NCBI GenBank assembly: GCA_016926135.1
Contig: JAFGPH010000241.1
Span: forward strand, 1-7,005
Length of the DNA: 7,005 nucleotides
Direction of reading: 5' to 3'
Origin: Deltaproteobacteria bacterium
GTDB taxonomy: Bacteria > Desulfobacterota > DSM-4660 > Desulfatiglandales > HGW-15
A program made the position numbers and the translations under genes. The notes under the pieces were generated by a model. The model worked only from the letters and a program-made list of their open reading frames with translations. It was not told the origin of the DNA and did not search any database. Numbering within the stretch: position 1 is the first letter of the stretch; the number at the start of each line of letters is the position of its first letter. This document shows, in pieces, positions 1 through 6,130 of the stretch.

Positions 1-2
1 GG

Positions 3-259
3 ATCAATCCCGCAGGGCGGAAGAAGCTGGCCCGGGCCATCGAGGAAGGAAATCTCAGGATGGTGCAGGACGCTGCGATCCGGCAGGCCCAGGACGCGGC
101 TCACATGTTGGACGTGAATGTGGGCGTCTCGGGGATCGACGAGTTTTCCATCAATTTCATTGCCGCCTACGGCGAGAAATGCTGTACGGGATGAAAAATC
201 CCGTGGACCTGTCGCAGAACGAATTGTAGTATTTCATCCGCGAGTTCCCTTCGCGCTGA
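3..259 (+). pseudogene. Remnant of a pterin-binding methyltransferase-like gene (5' end outside window)
   Basis: Reading frame 3 is open from the left edge to a TGA at 192-194. Its first ~48 residues read like the start of the pterin-binding (TIM-barrel) domain of methyltetrahydrofolate:corrinoid/cobalamin methyltransferases (AcsE/MetH type). The family hallmarks visible are INPAGRKKL near the start and LDVNVGVSGIDE at about residues 36-47. An intact domain would continue for more than 200 residues, but here resemblance stops near position 145 and the frame closes 16 codons later. A +2-frame continuation from 179 to a TGA at 257-259 reads MLYGMKNPVDLSQNEL, then an in-frame TAG at 227-229, then YFIREFPSR. 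This looks like the decayed C-terminus of a second, unidentified gene. I infer a chimeric, frameshifted remnant left by deletion or rearrangement. The methyltransferase identity is fairly secure for the first part only. An assembly error cannot be excluded. Confidence 0.55.
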
Positions 260-277
260 GGTAGAGGCTGCGATAAG

Positions 278-297
278 GCGCAACAAAGAGCTTGCAC
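278..297. promoter_or_regulatory. Bipartite inverted repeat, candidate response-regulator operator (copy 1)
   Basis: GCGCAA (278-283), 8-nt spacer, TTGCAC (292-297). The arms are inverted repeats with one mismatch. The same motif with the same spacer length occurs as a perfect palindrome at 3882-3901, in front of the second gene cluster. Its position upstream of the operon encoding an NtrC-family regulator suggests autoregulation by that regulator. The binding protein is inferred, not shown. Confidence 0.55.
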
Positions 298-320
298 TGC
301 GCAGGGGAAATCTTTATCTT
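292..320 (+). promoter_or_regulatory. Possible sigma70-type promoter for the signalling operon
   Basis: TTGCAC (292-297) and TATCTT (315-320) are separated by 17 nt, which is the optimal -35/-10 spacing. The -35 hexamer coincides with the right arm of the palindrome at 278-297, so a bound protein would block it. Either the -35 match is a coincidence of the palindrome arm, or the operon is autorepressed. This is one of two candidates for the operon; a weak sigma54-like sequence at 371-386 is the other. Confidence 0.3.
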
Positions 321-370
321 TGTAGTTGAAATTCATGGTTAAATTGAGATCAGCCCCGCGCAGAGGCCAT

Positions 371-386
371 CTGCAACATTTTTGCT
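371..386 (+). promoter_or_regulatory. Weak sigma54-like -24/-12 sequence
   Basis: CTGCAAC-N4-TTGCT. The -12 box is perfect (TTGC preceded by a T-run), but the -24 box has TG where GG is nearly invariant. The predicted start would be near 397, which is 23 nt before the GTG of the first gene. Palindrome copy 1 is centred about 97 bp upstream of the -12 C, against about 108 bp at the second locus, so the difference is roughly one helical turn. No canonical GG-N10-GC exists elsewhere between 298 and 411. Confidence 0.25.
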
Positions 387-419
387 GCCCTCCCTGGGTC
401 ATGACGCAAGGTTTCCTTC

Positions 420-917
420 GTGATTGAAAAGAACATCCAAAGTCGATCCGGCCGGCTTTCCCTCAAGGGGCTCCATACCCTGTGCCAGGGCCTTATGTGC
501 GTTCTCTGGTGGTCGGGCACCGCCTTCGGCCTTCAGGCCCATGCCACTGCCGAGGAAGGTCTCTACAGTCATCAACTGGGCCATGTCTTCTTTCTCCTGA
601 GCATGGTCGTATTCGCCTTCTGGCTCCAGAAGACCCGCCTCGTGGAAAGAGGCGGGTGGCGTCTCATCCAGATGAGCTGCCTCTTCTTCATCCTGTGGAA
701 CCTCGATGCCATTGCAGGCCATGAGATCGAGCTCTGGCTCGATGCCAGCCGGTTTGTGGGTGTACCTCCATCGAGGGTGCTGATTGCCGACGATGGGCTC
801 ATACCCTACCTCTATTTCTTTCTCAAGCTGGACCACCTCTTCTGCGTGCCGGCCATGGTCTTGCTGTACTGGGGCCTGAGGAGACTCGGGAGCGAATCTT
901 CGGAGGAGGGCCCATGA
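420..917 (+). CDS. Small histidine-containing membrane protein, probable kinase partner
   Basis: Function unknown; 165 residues. The GTG start at 420 has only a weak AAGG upstream, and an internal ATG at 495-497 (residue 26) is a possible alternative. Residues ~21-41 form a signal-peptide-like hydrophobic stretch ending in AHATA. Two or three further membrane segments follow at about 52-70, 81-99 and 127-152. Histidines and acids sit at the membrane borders: H51 and H55 (HQLGH), D95 and H101 (LDAIAGH), and D138-H139 (LDH). This pattern would suit metal or heme ligation, but that is inference. The stop overlaps the kinase start by 4 nt (ATGA), so the two are translationally coupled. That makes a sensory or accessory role for the kinase the best guess. 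I do not recognise a named family. Confidence 0.8.
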   Translation: MIEKNIQSRSGRLSLKGLHTLCQGLMCVLWWSGTAFGLQAHATAEEGLYSHQLGHVFFLLSMVVFAFWLQKTRLVERGGWRLIQMSCLFFILWNLDAIAGHEIELWLDASRFVGVPPSRVLIADDGLIPYLYFFLKLDHLFCVPAMVLLYWGLRRLGSESSEEGP

Positions 918-2452
918 CCGCCGCCCTTCCCATGGCCGTCATCGAATCGGTGGATATGGCGGGTTCGGCGAGCATGATCCTCCTGGCCGTCCTGTGTGCA
1001 CATCGGGCCCTGAGCCTGAGAAGGAGGGATCCTCACAACATCATATGGACCTACCTGGTCTGGTTCTGCCTCGCGCTCCTCGTCTTTGCCATGTCCAGGT
1101 CCGTGGGTCACATTCTCAAACACGTGCTCGTGGCCGCCGATCTCGAGCACACGTGGGAGCAGCTACGGCCCATGAGCGGCTCCCTGAACACCACCACTTT
1201 CGTGATCGTCGGCTCCATCACCCTCTTCTTCAGCAGGGTCTACCGCACCTATCAGCACATGCGGCTGGACAAGGCCACCATCGAAAAGGCCCACGGTGAA
1301 ATCGCCGAGCTCAACGTGAACCTGGAAAGGATGGTCGAAGCGAGAACCCGGGAACTCGCAGCCTCCGAAGAGAAGTACCGGAGGGTTTTCGAGAATTCAG
1401 CGGACATGCTTTTCATTTGCGCCGGGGATGGAGCTATCCTGGACATGAATCCCAGCGGGGCGGCACTCCTGGGGTTTCAGGACAGGGGAGAGGTGATCGG
1501 CCTCAATCTCTTTCGGGATTTCTTCATGGACCCAACCGTCTGCCATCCCCTCAGGAGAAAGATGGAGAACGAGGGTTTCGTGAAGGACATGGAACTGCGA
1601 CTTCGCACAAGCGACAAAAGCGAGATCATGGTGCTCTTTTCCGGGACGAACACGGCCGGGGGACCGGAACGACCCACCCGATTCGAAGGGATCGTGAAGG
1701 ACATCACCTCCCGGAGGGAAATGGAAATCCAACTCCTGCAGGCCGACAAGCTGGCTTCCCTTGGCCAGCTCTCTGCCGGCATAGCCCACGAGATCAACAA
1801 TCCCCTGGGTCTCGTGCTGGGATACACCAGGCTCATTCTGAAGGAGACCAACCCCTCGGCCGAGTTTTACAACGACCTCAAGGTGATCGAGAAGCACGCC
1901 CTGAACTGCAAAAAGATCGTGGAAAACCTCCTCCGTTTCTCCCGTGCAACGAGTACGACCAAAACACCGGTCAATCTCAACGATCTGGTCCGCGAGGTGA
2001 TCGCGGTGGTGGAAAACAAGTTCAGCATTGAAAAGGTGCAGGTCGTGCGCCGACTGGCAGAGAACCTTCCCAAAACCATGGCGGACCCCGACAAGCTGAG
2101 GCAGGTCTTCATGAACATTCTCATGAATGCCCGGCAGGCCATGGACGGGCAAGGGACCATCACCGTATACTCCTGCTGGAGCCCCGAGGCCGGGCGGATT
2201 CAGGTCACCTTTGAGGACACGGGCTGCGGCATTCCGGCCGAGATCATGCACAAGATCTTCGACCCCTTTTTCACCACCAAGCCGATCGGAACGGGCACAG
2301 GTCTGGGGCTTGCTATGAGTTACGGGATCGTGAAGGATCACGAGGGTGAAATCCGGGTGGAGAGTACCCCGGGTGAGGGTTCCACCTTCGTCGTGGACCT
2401 CCCTCTCCAGGAACCGGAGAACAGCGAGACCGACGGGGGGGACAGGGCATGA
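914..2452 (+). CDS. Membrane-bound PAS-domain sensor histidine kinase
   Basis: A 512-residue sensor kinase that should autophosphorylate in response to a membrane or cytoplasmic cue and pass phosphate to the regulator encoded next. Membrane segments are at about 13-34, 43-60 and 92-108. A coiled coil with HAMP-like spacing spans ~118-155, and a PAS domain spans ~154-265 ([15 protein letters not shown] opens it, [12 protein letters not shown] closes it). The HisKA phospho-acceptor is H292 in [12 protein letters not shown]. The ATPase core has the N box (N401/N405), G1 (DTGCGI, 435-440), the F box (FDPFFTTK, ~449-456) and G2 (GTGTGLGL, 459-466). All catalytic motifs are intact. H66 and H70 lie just after the second membrane segment. 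A GGAGGAGGG Shine-Dalgarno at 902-910 precedes the ATG. Stop and start overlap at both ends (ATGA) with the neighbours, which supports a tight signalling operon. The ligand cannot be read from the sequence. Confidence 0.93.
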   Translation: MTAALPMAVIESVDMAGSASMILLAVLCAHRALSLRRRDPHNIIWTYLVWFCLALLVFAMSRSVGHILKHVLVAADLEHTWEQLRPMSGSLNTTTFVIVGSITLFFSRVYRTYQHMRLDKATIEKAHGEIAELNVNLERMVEARTRELAASEEKYRRVFENSADMLFICAGDGAILDMNPSGAALLGFQDRGEVIGLNLFRDFFMDPTVCHPLRRKMENEGFVKDMELRLRTSDKSEIMVLFSGTNTAGGPERPTRFEGIVKDITSRREMEIQLLQADKLASLGQLSAGIAHEINNPLGLVLGYTRLILKETNPSAEFYNDLKVIEKHALNCKKIVENLLRFSRATSTTKTPVNLNDLVREVIAVVENKFSIEKVQVVRRLAENLPKTMADPDKLRQVFMNILMNARQAMDGQGTITVYSCWSPEAGRIQVTFEDTGCGIPAEIMHKIFDPFFTTKPIGTGTGLGLAMSYGIVKDHEGEIRVESTPGEGSTFVVDLPLQEPENSETDGGDRA

Positions 2453-3858
2453 GCAAGGCGGCGGAGGATAGAGGGATCCTTCTCATTGTGGACGACGAGC
2501 CGGACATGCTGCCCCTGCTCAAGAGAACCATCTCCGCGGAAGTGCCCTGGGAGATCCTTACCGCCCTCTCCGCTGAAGAGGCGCTGAAAGACATGGAGTG
2601 TCGTTCCGTTGACTTGCTCCTGCTGGACATCAAGATGCCCGGGATGGACGGCATGGAACTCCTTTCGCTTCTCAGGGAGAGGGTCGATGCACCCACCGTG
2701 GTGATGATGACCGCATACGGCGTGATTGATCTTGCCGTGGAAGCCATCCGTAAAGGGGCCTATGACTTCATCACCAAGCCCCTCGACGACACCCGCCTCC
2801 TTCTCACCCTCCAGAAGGCCATGGAGTACCACCGCCTGCTTCATGAAAACCGCAACCTTCAGCGCCTCCTCAAGGGCAAGGGCATGTTCCAGGACATGGT
2901 GGGGGCGTCCCCTGCCATGCAGCGTGTGTATGAAACCATACGGATGGTGGCAGGGACGGACGCCACGGTGCTGATCACGGGGGAATCCGGCACCGGCAAG
3001 GAACTGGTTGCCAGGGCGATTCACAGGCGCTCCCCCAGGGCCGAGAAGGAATTCGTACCCGTGAACTGCCCGGCCCTTCCCGAGCACATCCTGGAGACAG
3101 AGCTTTTCGGATATGTGAAGGGTGCGTTCACGGACGCGAAGACGGACAAAAGGGGCCTTTTCCAAGAGGCGGACGGTGGGACACTGTTTCTGGATGAAAT
3201 CGGGGACCTTCCCATCAATCTCCAGACCAAGCTTCTGAGGGTGCTCCAGGAAAAGGAAGTCAGGCCCCTCGGCAGTTCCAAGCGCCATGTGGTGGACGTG
3301 AGGGTCCTGGCTTCCACCAACCGTAACATCAAAGAAGAGATGGCCCGGGAGAGATTCCGTGAGGACCTTTACTATCGCTTGAACGTGATCTCCGTTCACC
3401 TGCCCCCTTTGAGGGAACGACCGGAAGATATTCCCTTGCTGGCCGAGCATCTTTTGCAGAGATACGCCGCGGAATCCGATAAGGAAGAACTCCGGTTCGG
3501 GCCCGGACTTCTGGAAGAACTCGGCAGGATGGAATGGCCCGGAAACGTGCGGGAACTGGAGAACGCTATCCGCAGGGCCATCATCCTGTGCAGAGGTAGT
3601 GCCATCACCTCCGCCGATCTCGGACCCGAGTTCGAAGAGAAGTGTCTTGTCACAGGAACCCTGAGGGACCTCCCGTACCGTGAGGCAAAAAGGCAGGTCC
3701 TGGACACCTTCAACAGGGAATTCCTCTCGTGCCTTCTTGCCGAGAACCAGGGTAACGTTACCCATGCGGCCAGAAAATGTGGACTCGAGCGGCAGGCCTT
3801 CCAGCAGCTCCTGAGACGTTACGGGATCCATTCAGAGAATTACCGAAACCACCCCTGA
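2449..3858 (+). CDS. NtrC-family sigma54-dependent response regulator
   Basis: 469 residues with three domains, the full NtrC layout. The receiver (~9-125) has acidic D15/D16, phospho-acceptor D60 (LLLLDIKMPGMDG), T88 and K110. The AAA+ activator domain (~150-380) has Walker A GESGTGKE (178-185), Walker B GTLFLDEIG (244-252), sensor I near 288-293 (ASTNRN) and the sensor II region WPGNVRELENA (363-373). The sigma54-contacting L1 loop reads GAFTDA (225-230), not GAFTGA. A Fis-type helix-turn-helix lies at ~435-460. The ATG overlaps the kinase stop by 4 nt, so the pair is cognate by context. It likely binds the palindromes at 278-297 and 3882-3901 and drives the sigma54 promoter at 3986-4001. 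That target assignment is inference from proximity and motif sharing. Confidence 0.95.
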   Translation: MSKAAEDRGILLIVDDEPDMLPLLKRTISAEVPWEILTALSAEEALKDMECRSVDLLLLDIKMPGMDGMELLSLLRERVDAPTVVMMTAYGVIDLAVEAIRKGAYDFITKPLDDTRLLLTLQKAMEYHRLLHENRNLQRLLKGKGMFQDMVGASPAMQRVYETIRMVAGTDATVLITGESGTGKELVARAIHRRSPRAEKEFVPVNCPALPEHILETELFGYVKGAFTDAKTDKRGLFQEADGGTLFLDEIGDLPINLQTKLLRVLQEKEVRPLGSSKRHVVDVRVLASTNRNIKEEMARERFREDLYYRLNVISVHLPPLRERPEDIPLLAEHLLQRYAAESDKEELRFGPGLLEELGRMEWPGNVRELENAIRRAIILCRGSAITSADLGPEFEEKCLVTGTLRDLPYREAKRQVLDTFNREFLSCLLAENQGNVTHAARKCGLERQAFQQLLRRYGIHSENYRNHP

Positions 3859-3881
3859 GGTGACGCGCCGGCCTAACGGGT

Positions 3882-3901
3882 GTGCAACTTTTTTCTTGCA
3901 C
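3882..3901. promoter_or_regulatory. Perfect bipartite palindrome, candidate upstream activator site (copy 2)
   Basis: GTGCAA (3882-3887), 8-nt T-rich spacer, TTGCAC (3896-3901). The arms are perfect inverted repeats. The centre lies about 120 bp upstream of the predicted sigma54 start site, a normal distance for an NtrC-type enhancer. It matches copy 1 at 278-297 except for one arm base. The U-tract would lie inside the loop, so this is not a terminator. Confidence 0.65.
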
Positions 3902-3955
3902 TTCTTTCCTGTCTTTACGAGGTCCCACCAGTCGATTCATTACGTATCTCACTTA

Positions 3956-3968
3956 TATCAATTAGTTA
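3956..3968 (+). promoter_or_regulatory. Putative IHF-binding site
   Basis: TATCAA-TTAG-TTA is an exact match to the IHF consensus WATCAA-N4-TTR. It sits in an AT-rich stretch between the candidate enhancer (3882-3901) and the -24/-12 promoter (3986-4001). That is where IHF bends DNA to bring an NtrC-type activator to sigma54 polymerase. A chance match is possible because the consensus is loose. Confidence 0.5.
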
Positions 3969-3985
3969 CATAACCTGTGAATCTC

Positions 3986-4001
3986 AGGCACGCCTCTTGC
4001 T
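3986..4001 (+). promoter_or_regulatory. Sigma54 (-24/-12) promoter
   Basis: The sequence reads A-GGCACG-N4-TTGCT, against the consensus TGGCACG-N4-TTGCW. GG is at 3987-3988 and GC at 3999-4000, separated by exactly 10 nt. Only the leading T differs. Predicted transcription start is about 4012, leaving a ~24-nt leader before the ATG at 4036. It sits directly behind an NtrC-family regulator gene and reads into the TauE cluster. Confidence 0.8.
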
Positions 4002-4035
4002 GTCTTTTACTATATTTGTTTCGGTCGGCAACTGG

Positions 4036-4437
4036 ATGGCGATCATGGCTCTCATCCTGGCAATCAACGAGGAAAAGGATTCACTCACCCTCGCCGAAAG
4101 GATCCTGCGCCGCGAGGGACACCTTGTGGTGCCCTTTGTTAGGGCACAGGAGGCCATGGACTGGTTAAAGGGCCATTCCCCTGACGTGGTCCTAGCCAGC
4201 GGAGGGTGGCACGGCGAGAAGGCAAAGGATATGGTGGATGTGTTGAAGCGAGCCGGTATTCCAGGGGCCAAGATCCTGCTCCTCACCGGCCAGGAGGCTC
4301 TTGTCTCGCTTCGCAAAACCTTTCAACACGAGGTTCGTGGGGTCATTCAGGAACCTGCGTACCATGATGACCTGCTGAGGCTGGTCAACTCGGTGTTAAA
4401 AGAAAGGAGTAATCCAGATGGATTCCATGGCGCATGA
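4036..4437 (+). CDS. Receiver-like protein lacking the phospho-acceptor Asp (pseudo-receiver)
   Basis: 133 residues forming a single CheY-like fold with no output domain. Alternating hydrophobic strands and helices match a receiver: ALILAINEE (strand 1), PDVVLAS (strand 3), KILLLTGQ (strand 4), GVIQEP (strand 5). The position of the phospho-acceptor Asp is S55, the conserved Lys is E106, and the acidic pair is N11-E12-E13. Only the Thr (T84) is kept. Normal Asp phosphorylation is therefore unlikely, so it probably acts as a protein-binding or ligand-sensing module. The ATG at 4036 is chosen because the sigma54 start at ~4012 rules out upstream starts. The ATG at 4045 is equally plausible. Shine-Dalgarno signals are weak for both. 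It is the first gene of the sigma54 transcript and overlaps the next gene by 20 nt. Confidence 0.75.
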   Translation: MAIMALILAINEEKDSLTLAERILRREGHLVVPFVRAQEAMDWLKGHSPDVVLASGGWHGEKAKDMVDVLKRAGIPGAKILLLTGQEALVSLRKTFQHEVRGVIQEPAYHDDLLRLVNSVLKERSNPDGFHGA

Positions 4438-4579
4438 GCCTGAAAGTGAGTTAGCCCCCGAGCTTAGGTCGCTGCTAGAGATCCTCGCACAAGAGAATGA
4501 AATGCTGCATCAAAAGGTACGGAATTTGGAGAGAACGCTGATACTGATACAAAGCGTGGGCGCACGCCTTGATACGTAA
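4418..4579 (+). CDS. 53-residue leucine-zipper microprotein
   Basis: ATG at 4418 is preceded by an excellent Shine-Dalgarno (AAAGGAG, 4403-4409) with 8-nt spacing; the frame ends in TAA at 4577-4579. The acidic N-terminus is followed by one long helix from ~15 to 46. L16, L23, L30, L37 and I44 fall exactly every seven residues (d positions), with L20, N27, V34 and L41 at a positions. This is a textbook parallel-dimer coiled coil including a buried a-position Asn. There is no membrane segment and no basic DNA-binding region before the zipper. It starts inside the pseudo-receiver gene (20-nt overlap), so the two are probably translated together and may interact. No family is recognised. The strong ribosome site and perfect heptads argue that it is real. 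Confidence 0.7.
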   Translation: MDSMAHEPESELAPELRSLLEILAQENEMLHQKVRNLERTLILIQSVGARLDT

Positions 4580-4800
4580 CCTTCTCATGACGAGGTGGTC
4601 AGGCCGTTTGCCACGAAGGAGACTGACTGAGGGGGACTGGTACGGGATGTGACATTTGGTTGTAAACACGGTGCCAAACGTAAGATGAGCTGTTTCCCAT
4701 TGCGGTTACCTCACACCAAACCCAAGAAGGCTCTTCTTACTGGTCCTGCTGTTTTTGATGAGTGCAATACAACACTTCATTGGATAAGGAGGGAAATCGA
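4580..4800. other. 221-bp intergenic region with no convincing gene
   Basis: No coding frame looks real here. A short inverted repeat TTTGG (4655-4659)-N14-CCAAA (4674-4678) could be a weak operator. A second small hairpin, AAGAAG-GCT-CTTCTT (4724-4738), is not GC-rich and lacks an adjacent U-run, so it is a poor terminator. I found no GG-N10-GC sigma54 promoter and no good sigma70 promoter. A single half-site GTGCAA (4763-4768) has no partner arm. The permease gene is therefore probably read from the 4012 start. Confidence 0.4.
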
Positions 4801-6054
4801 ATGCGCAAGAACAAAGGGAAATGGAAGTGGCTAAGGAAAGGGTCTTTGGTCGTGTTGATTTTCTCACTGGCCCTGTCGCTCACCACCTTTCTGACTGCGG
4901 TGGCGCAGGAAAAACCCGCAACTCCGCCCAAGCCAACCGCAGTGGAAAAGGCCAAGGAACAACCCAAACTCGTGGGCAGCGATCTCGGTCTGTCCGGCAA
5001 ACTCGGACAGGCCGTTGCCAAGACTCCGGCAGGCAAGGGAAAAGGCCTGATCGACGTGAACGCACCCAAGGGGACCTTCGGGATCCCAGGGGCCCCGGAC
5101 ATCAGCTATATCCTGGCCATATGCTGGGCCATATGGGTGGGCTGGATTTTTTCCACGGTCGGGGCATTCGGCGGCATCATGGCGGGCGTCGGGCACATGA
5201 CGATCTACGGCCTCGGTGATTATGCAAAAACCTTCAGGAATACCTCTCCGGCCCTGAACAAAACCCTGACCGACAGTATTCGAACCTCCAACCAGTTCCT
5301 GGTCGGCCTCTCGGCCCTCATCAGCACCATCAACTACCTGAAATCCAAGCGATTGGCCTGGCCCCTGGGCATCGCCCTGGCCCTTGGCTCCGTAGCCGGT
5401 GCCGTGTTCATTCCCATGCTGACGGGGGGCAAGATCAGCTTCCGCCAGTACCAGGGATGGTTCGGGGTCTTTGTCTTCGTGGTGGGAGCCGTCCTTCTTT
5501 ATGAGCTGACCCCTAAAGGACAGGCAGGGAAAAAGGCGGCCAAGGCGGCGGCGCAGGCATTTGAGAAAAGCGTTAAGGAAAAGAAGGATCTATCTACGCA
5601 GGGGATTACCCTCAAGAAATTCGGGCTCACCAAGACCACCTTCACCTTCTTTGGCGCGGATTTCGAATTCAACCCGGTCTGGGCCTTTGTCGGCGGTGTA
5701 ATTATTGCGGCCATTTCCTCCTTCCTAGGGGTCGGTGGCGGCTTTCTCTACGTACCTTACCTGACGAGCCTCGTGGGCGCGCCGATGTATGTCGTGGCAG
5801 GAACCTCCGCCATGGCCGTATTGCTCAGCATGCTGACCAGCATCGCCAGCTACATTGCCGTAGCCAAGGCAGGCATGGACTGGGGCCTCATCGGGGTTGA
5901 ACTGATCGGGGTTTTCATCGGTTCCATGATCGGGCCGCGCACCCAGAAGTACATCCCGGACAAGTGGCTGAAGATCATCTTCATCGTCCTCGCCCTGTAT
6001 GTGGGTCTGCGTTATTTCAGCAGGGGTTTCTTCGGGCAATCTTGGGTGCCGTAA
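4801..6054 (+). CDS. TauE/SafE (TSUP) family permease with extended N-terminus
   Basis: 417 residues. The ATG at 4801 is chosen because AAGGAGGG (4786-4793) sits 7 nt upstream; the GTG at 4762 has no such signal. Family members move sulfite, sulfonates, sulfoacetate or related organic anions across the inner membrane. Residues 1-36 form a basic-hydrophobic signal-like segment ending TAVAQ, followed by a ~60-residue Pro/Lys/Ala-rich extracytoplasmic stretch. The two inverted halves each carry the glycine motif: TVGAFGGIMAGVG (119-131) and FLGVGGGFLYVPYL (308-321). Matching amphipathic segments follow, NQFLVGLSALIST (164-176) and AGTSAMAVLLSMLTS (333-347). A charged insert at ~236-292 separates the halves. 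It is larger than typical TSUP proteins (~250-270 residues) because of the N-terminal extension and central insert. The substrate is not determined; the chaperone context suggests an inorganic sulfur oxyanion. Confidence 0.88.
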   Translation: MRKNKGKWKWLRKGSLVVLIFSLALSLTTFLTAVAQEKPATPPKPTAVEKAKEQPKLVGSDLGLSGKLGQAVAKTPAGKGKGLIDVNAPKGTFGIPGAPDISYILAICWAIWVGWIFSTVGAFGGIMAGVGHMTIYGLGDYAKTFRNTSPALNKTLTDSIRTSNQFLVGLSALISTINYLKSKRLAWPLGIALALGSVAGAVFIPMLTGGKISFRQYQGWFGVFVFVVGAVLLYELTPKGQAGKKAAKAAAQAFEKSVKEKKDLSTQGITLKKFGLTKTTFTFFGADFEFNPVWAFVGGVIIAAISSFLGVGGGFLYVPYLTSLVGAPMYVVAGTSAMAVLLSMLTSIASYIAVAKAGMDWGLIGVELIGVFIGSMIGPRTQKYIPDKWLKIIFIVLALYVGLRYFSRGFFGQSWVP

Positions 6055-6062
6055 TGGAGCTT

Positions 6063-6094
6063 GGGGCGTACAGGTCAACTGGCCTGTGCGCCTC
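6063..6094 (+). terminator. Strong intercistronic hairpin (attenuator or processing site)
   Basis: Arms GGGGCGTACAGG (6063-6074) and CCTGTGCGCCTC (6083-6094) pair over 12 bp with two G-U wobbles, around an 8-nt loop that can itself pair to leave AACT. It begins 9 nt after the permease stop. The following bases are TTGCTTGG, not a U-run, so it is more likely a 3'-end protector, processing site or partial attenuator than a full terminator. Confidence 0.45.
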
Positions 6095-6130
6095 TCTTGC
6101 TTGGTGAATCCGACTACGAGGGTTCAGAAG

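Noticed and set aside
1397..2341. Long minus-strand open frame opposite the histidine kinase
   Set aside because: Codon shadow of the kinase; low-complexity His/Gly/Val-rich translation with no domain.
2338..3831. Long minus-strand open frame (497 codons) opposite the response regulator gene
   Set aside because: It mirrors the GC-rich third positions of the regulator gene, shows no recognisable domain and lacks a ribosome site. The plus-strand gene has every family motif.
3882..3901. Palindrome as a transcription terminator of the signalling operon
   Set aside because: The T-run lies in the loop rather than after the stem, and the same motif also occurs upstream of the operon, which fits an operator better.
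3880..4035. Upstream GTG extension of the pseudo-receiver gene
   Set aside because: It would place coding sequence over the palindrome, the IHF site and the sigma54 promoter. The translation does not look like a receiver N-terminus and the base composition is unlike coding sequence.
4660..4677. Minus-strand sigma54 look-alike (TGGCAC-N5-TTAC)
   Set aside because: The -24 box is perfect but the -12 box lacks the invariant GC, and it would fire antisense into the zipper and pseudo-receiver genes with no minus-strand gene there.
4724..4738. AAGAAG-GCT-CTTCTT hairpin as a terminator
   Set aside because: AT-rich 6-bp stem with the T-run 13 nt away; too weak for an intrinsic terminator.
4762..4800. 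GTG start for the TauE/SafE permease 39 nt upstream
   Set aside because: The ATG at 4801 has an AAGGAGGG at ideal spacing and begins a normal basic-then-hydrophobic leader; the upstream GTG has neither.
4649..4834. 61-codon plus-strand frame across the gap before the permease
   Set aside because: GTG start without a Shine-Dalgarno, runs out of frame into the permease gene, and has no recognisable composition or domain.
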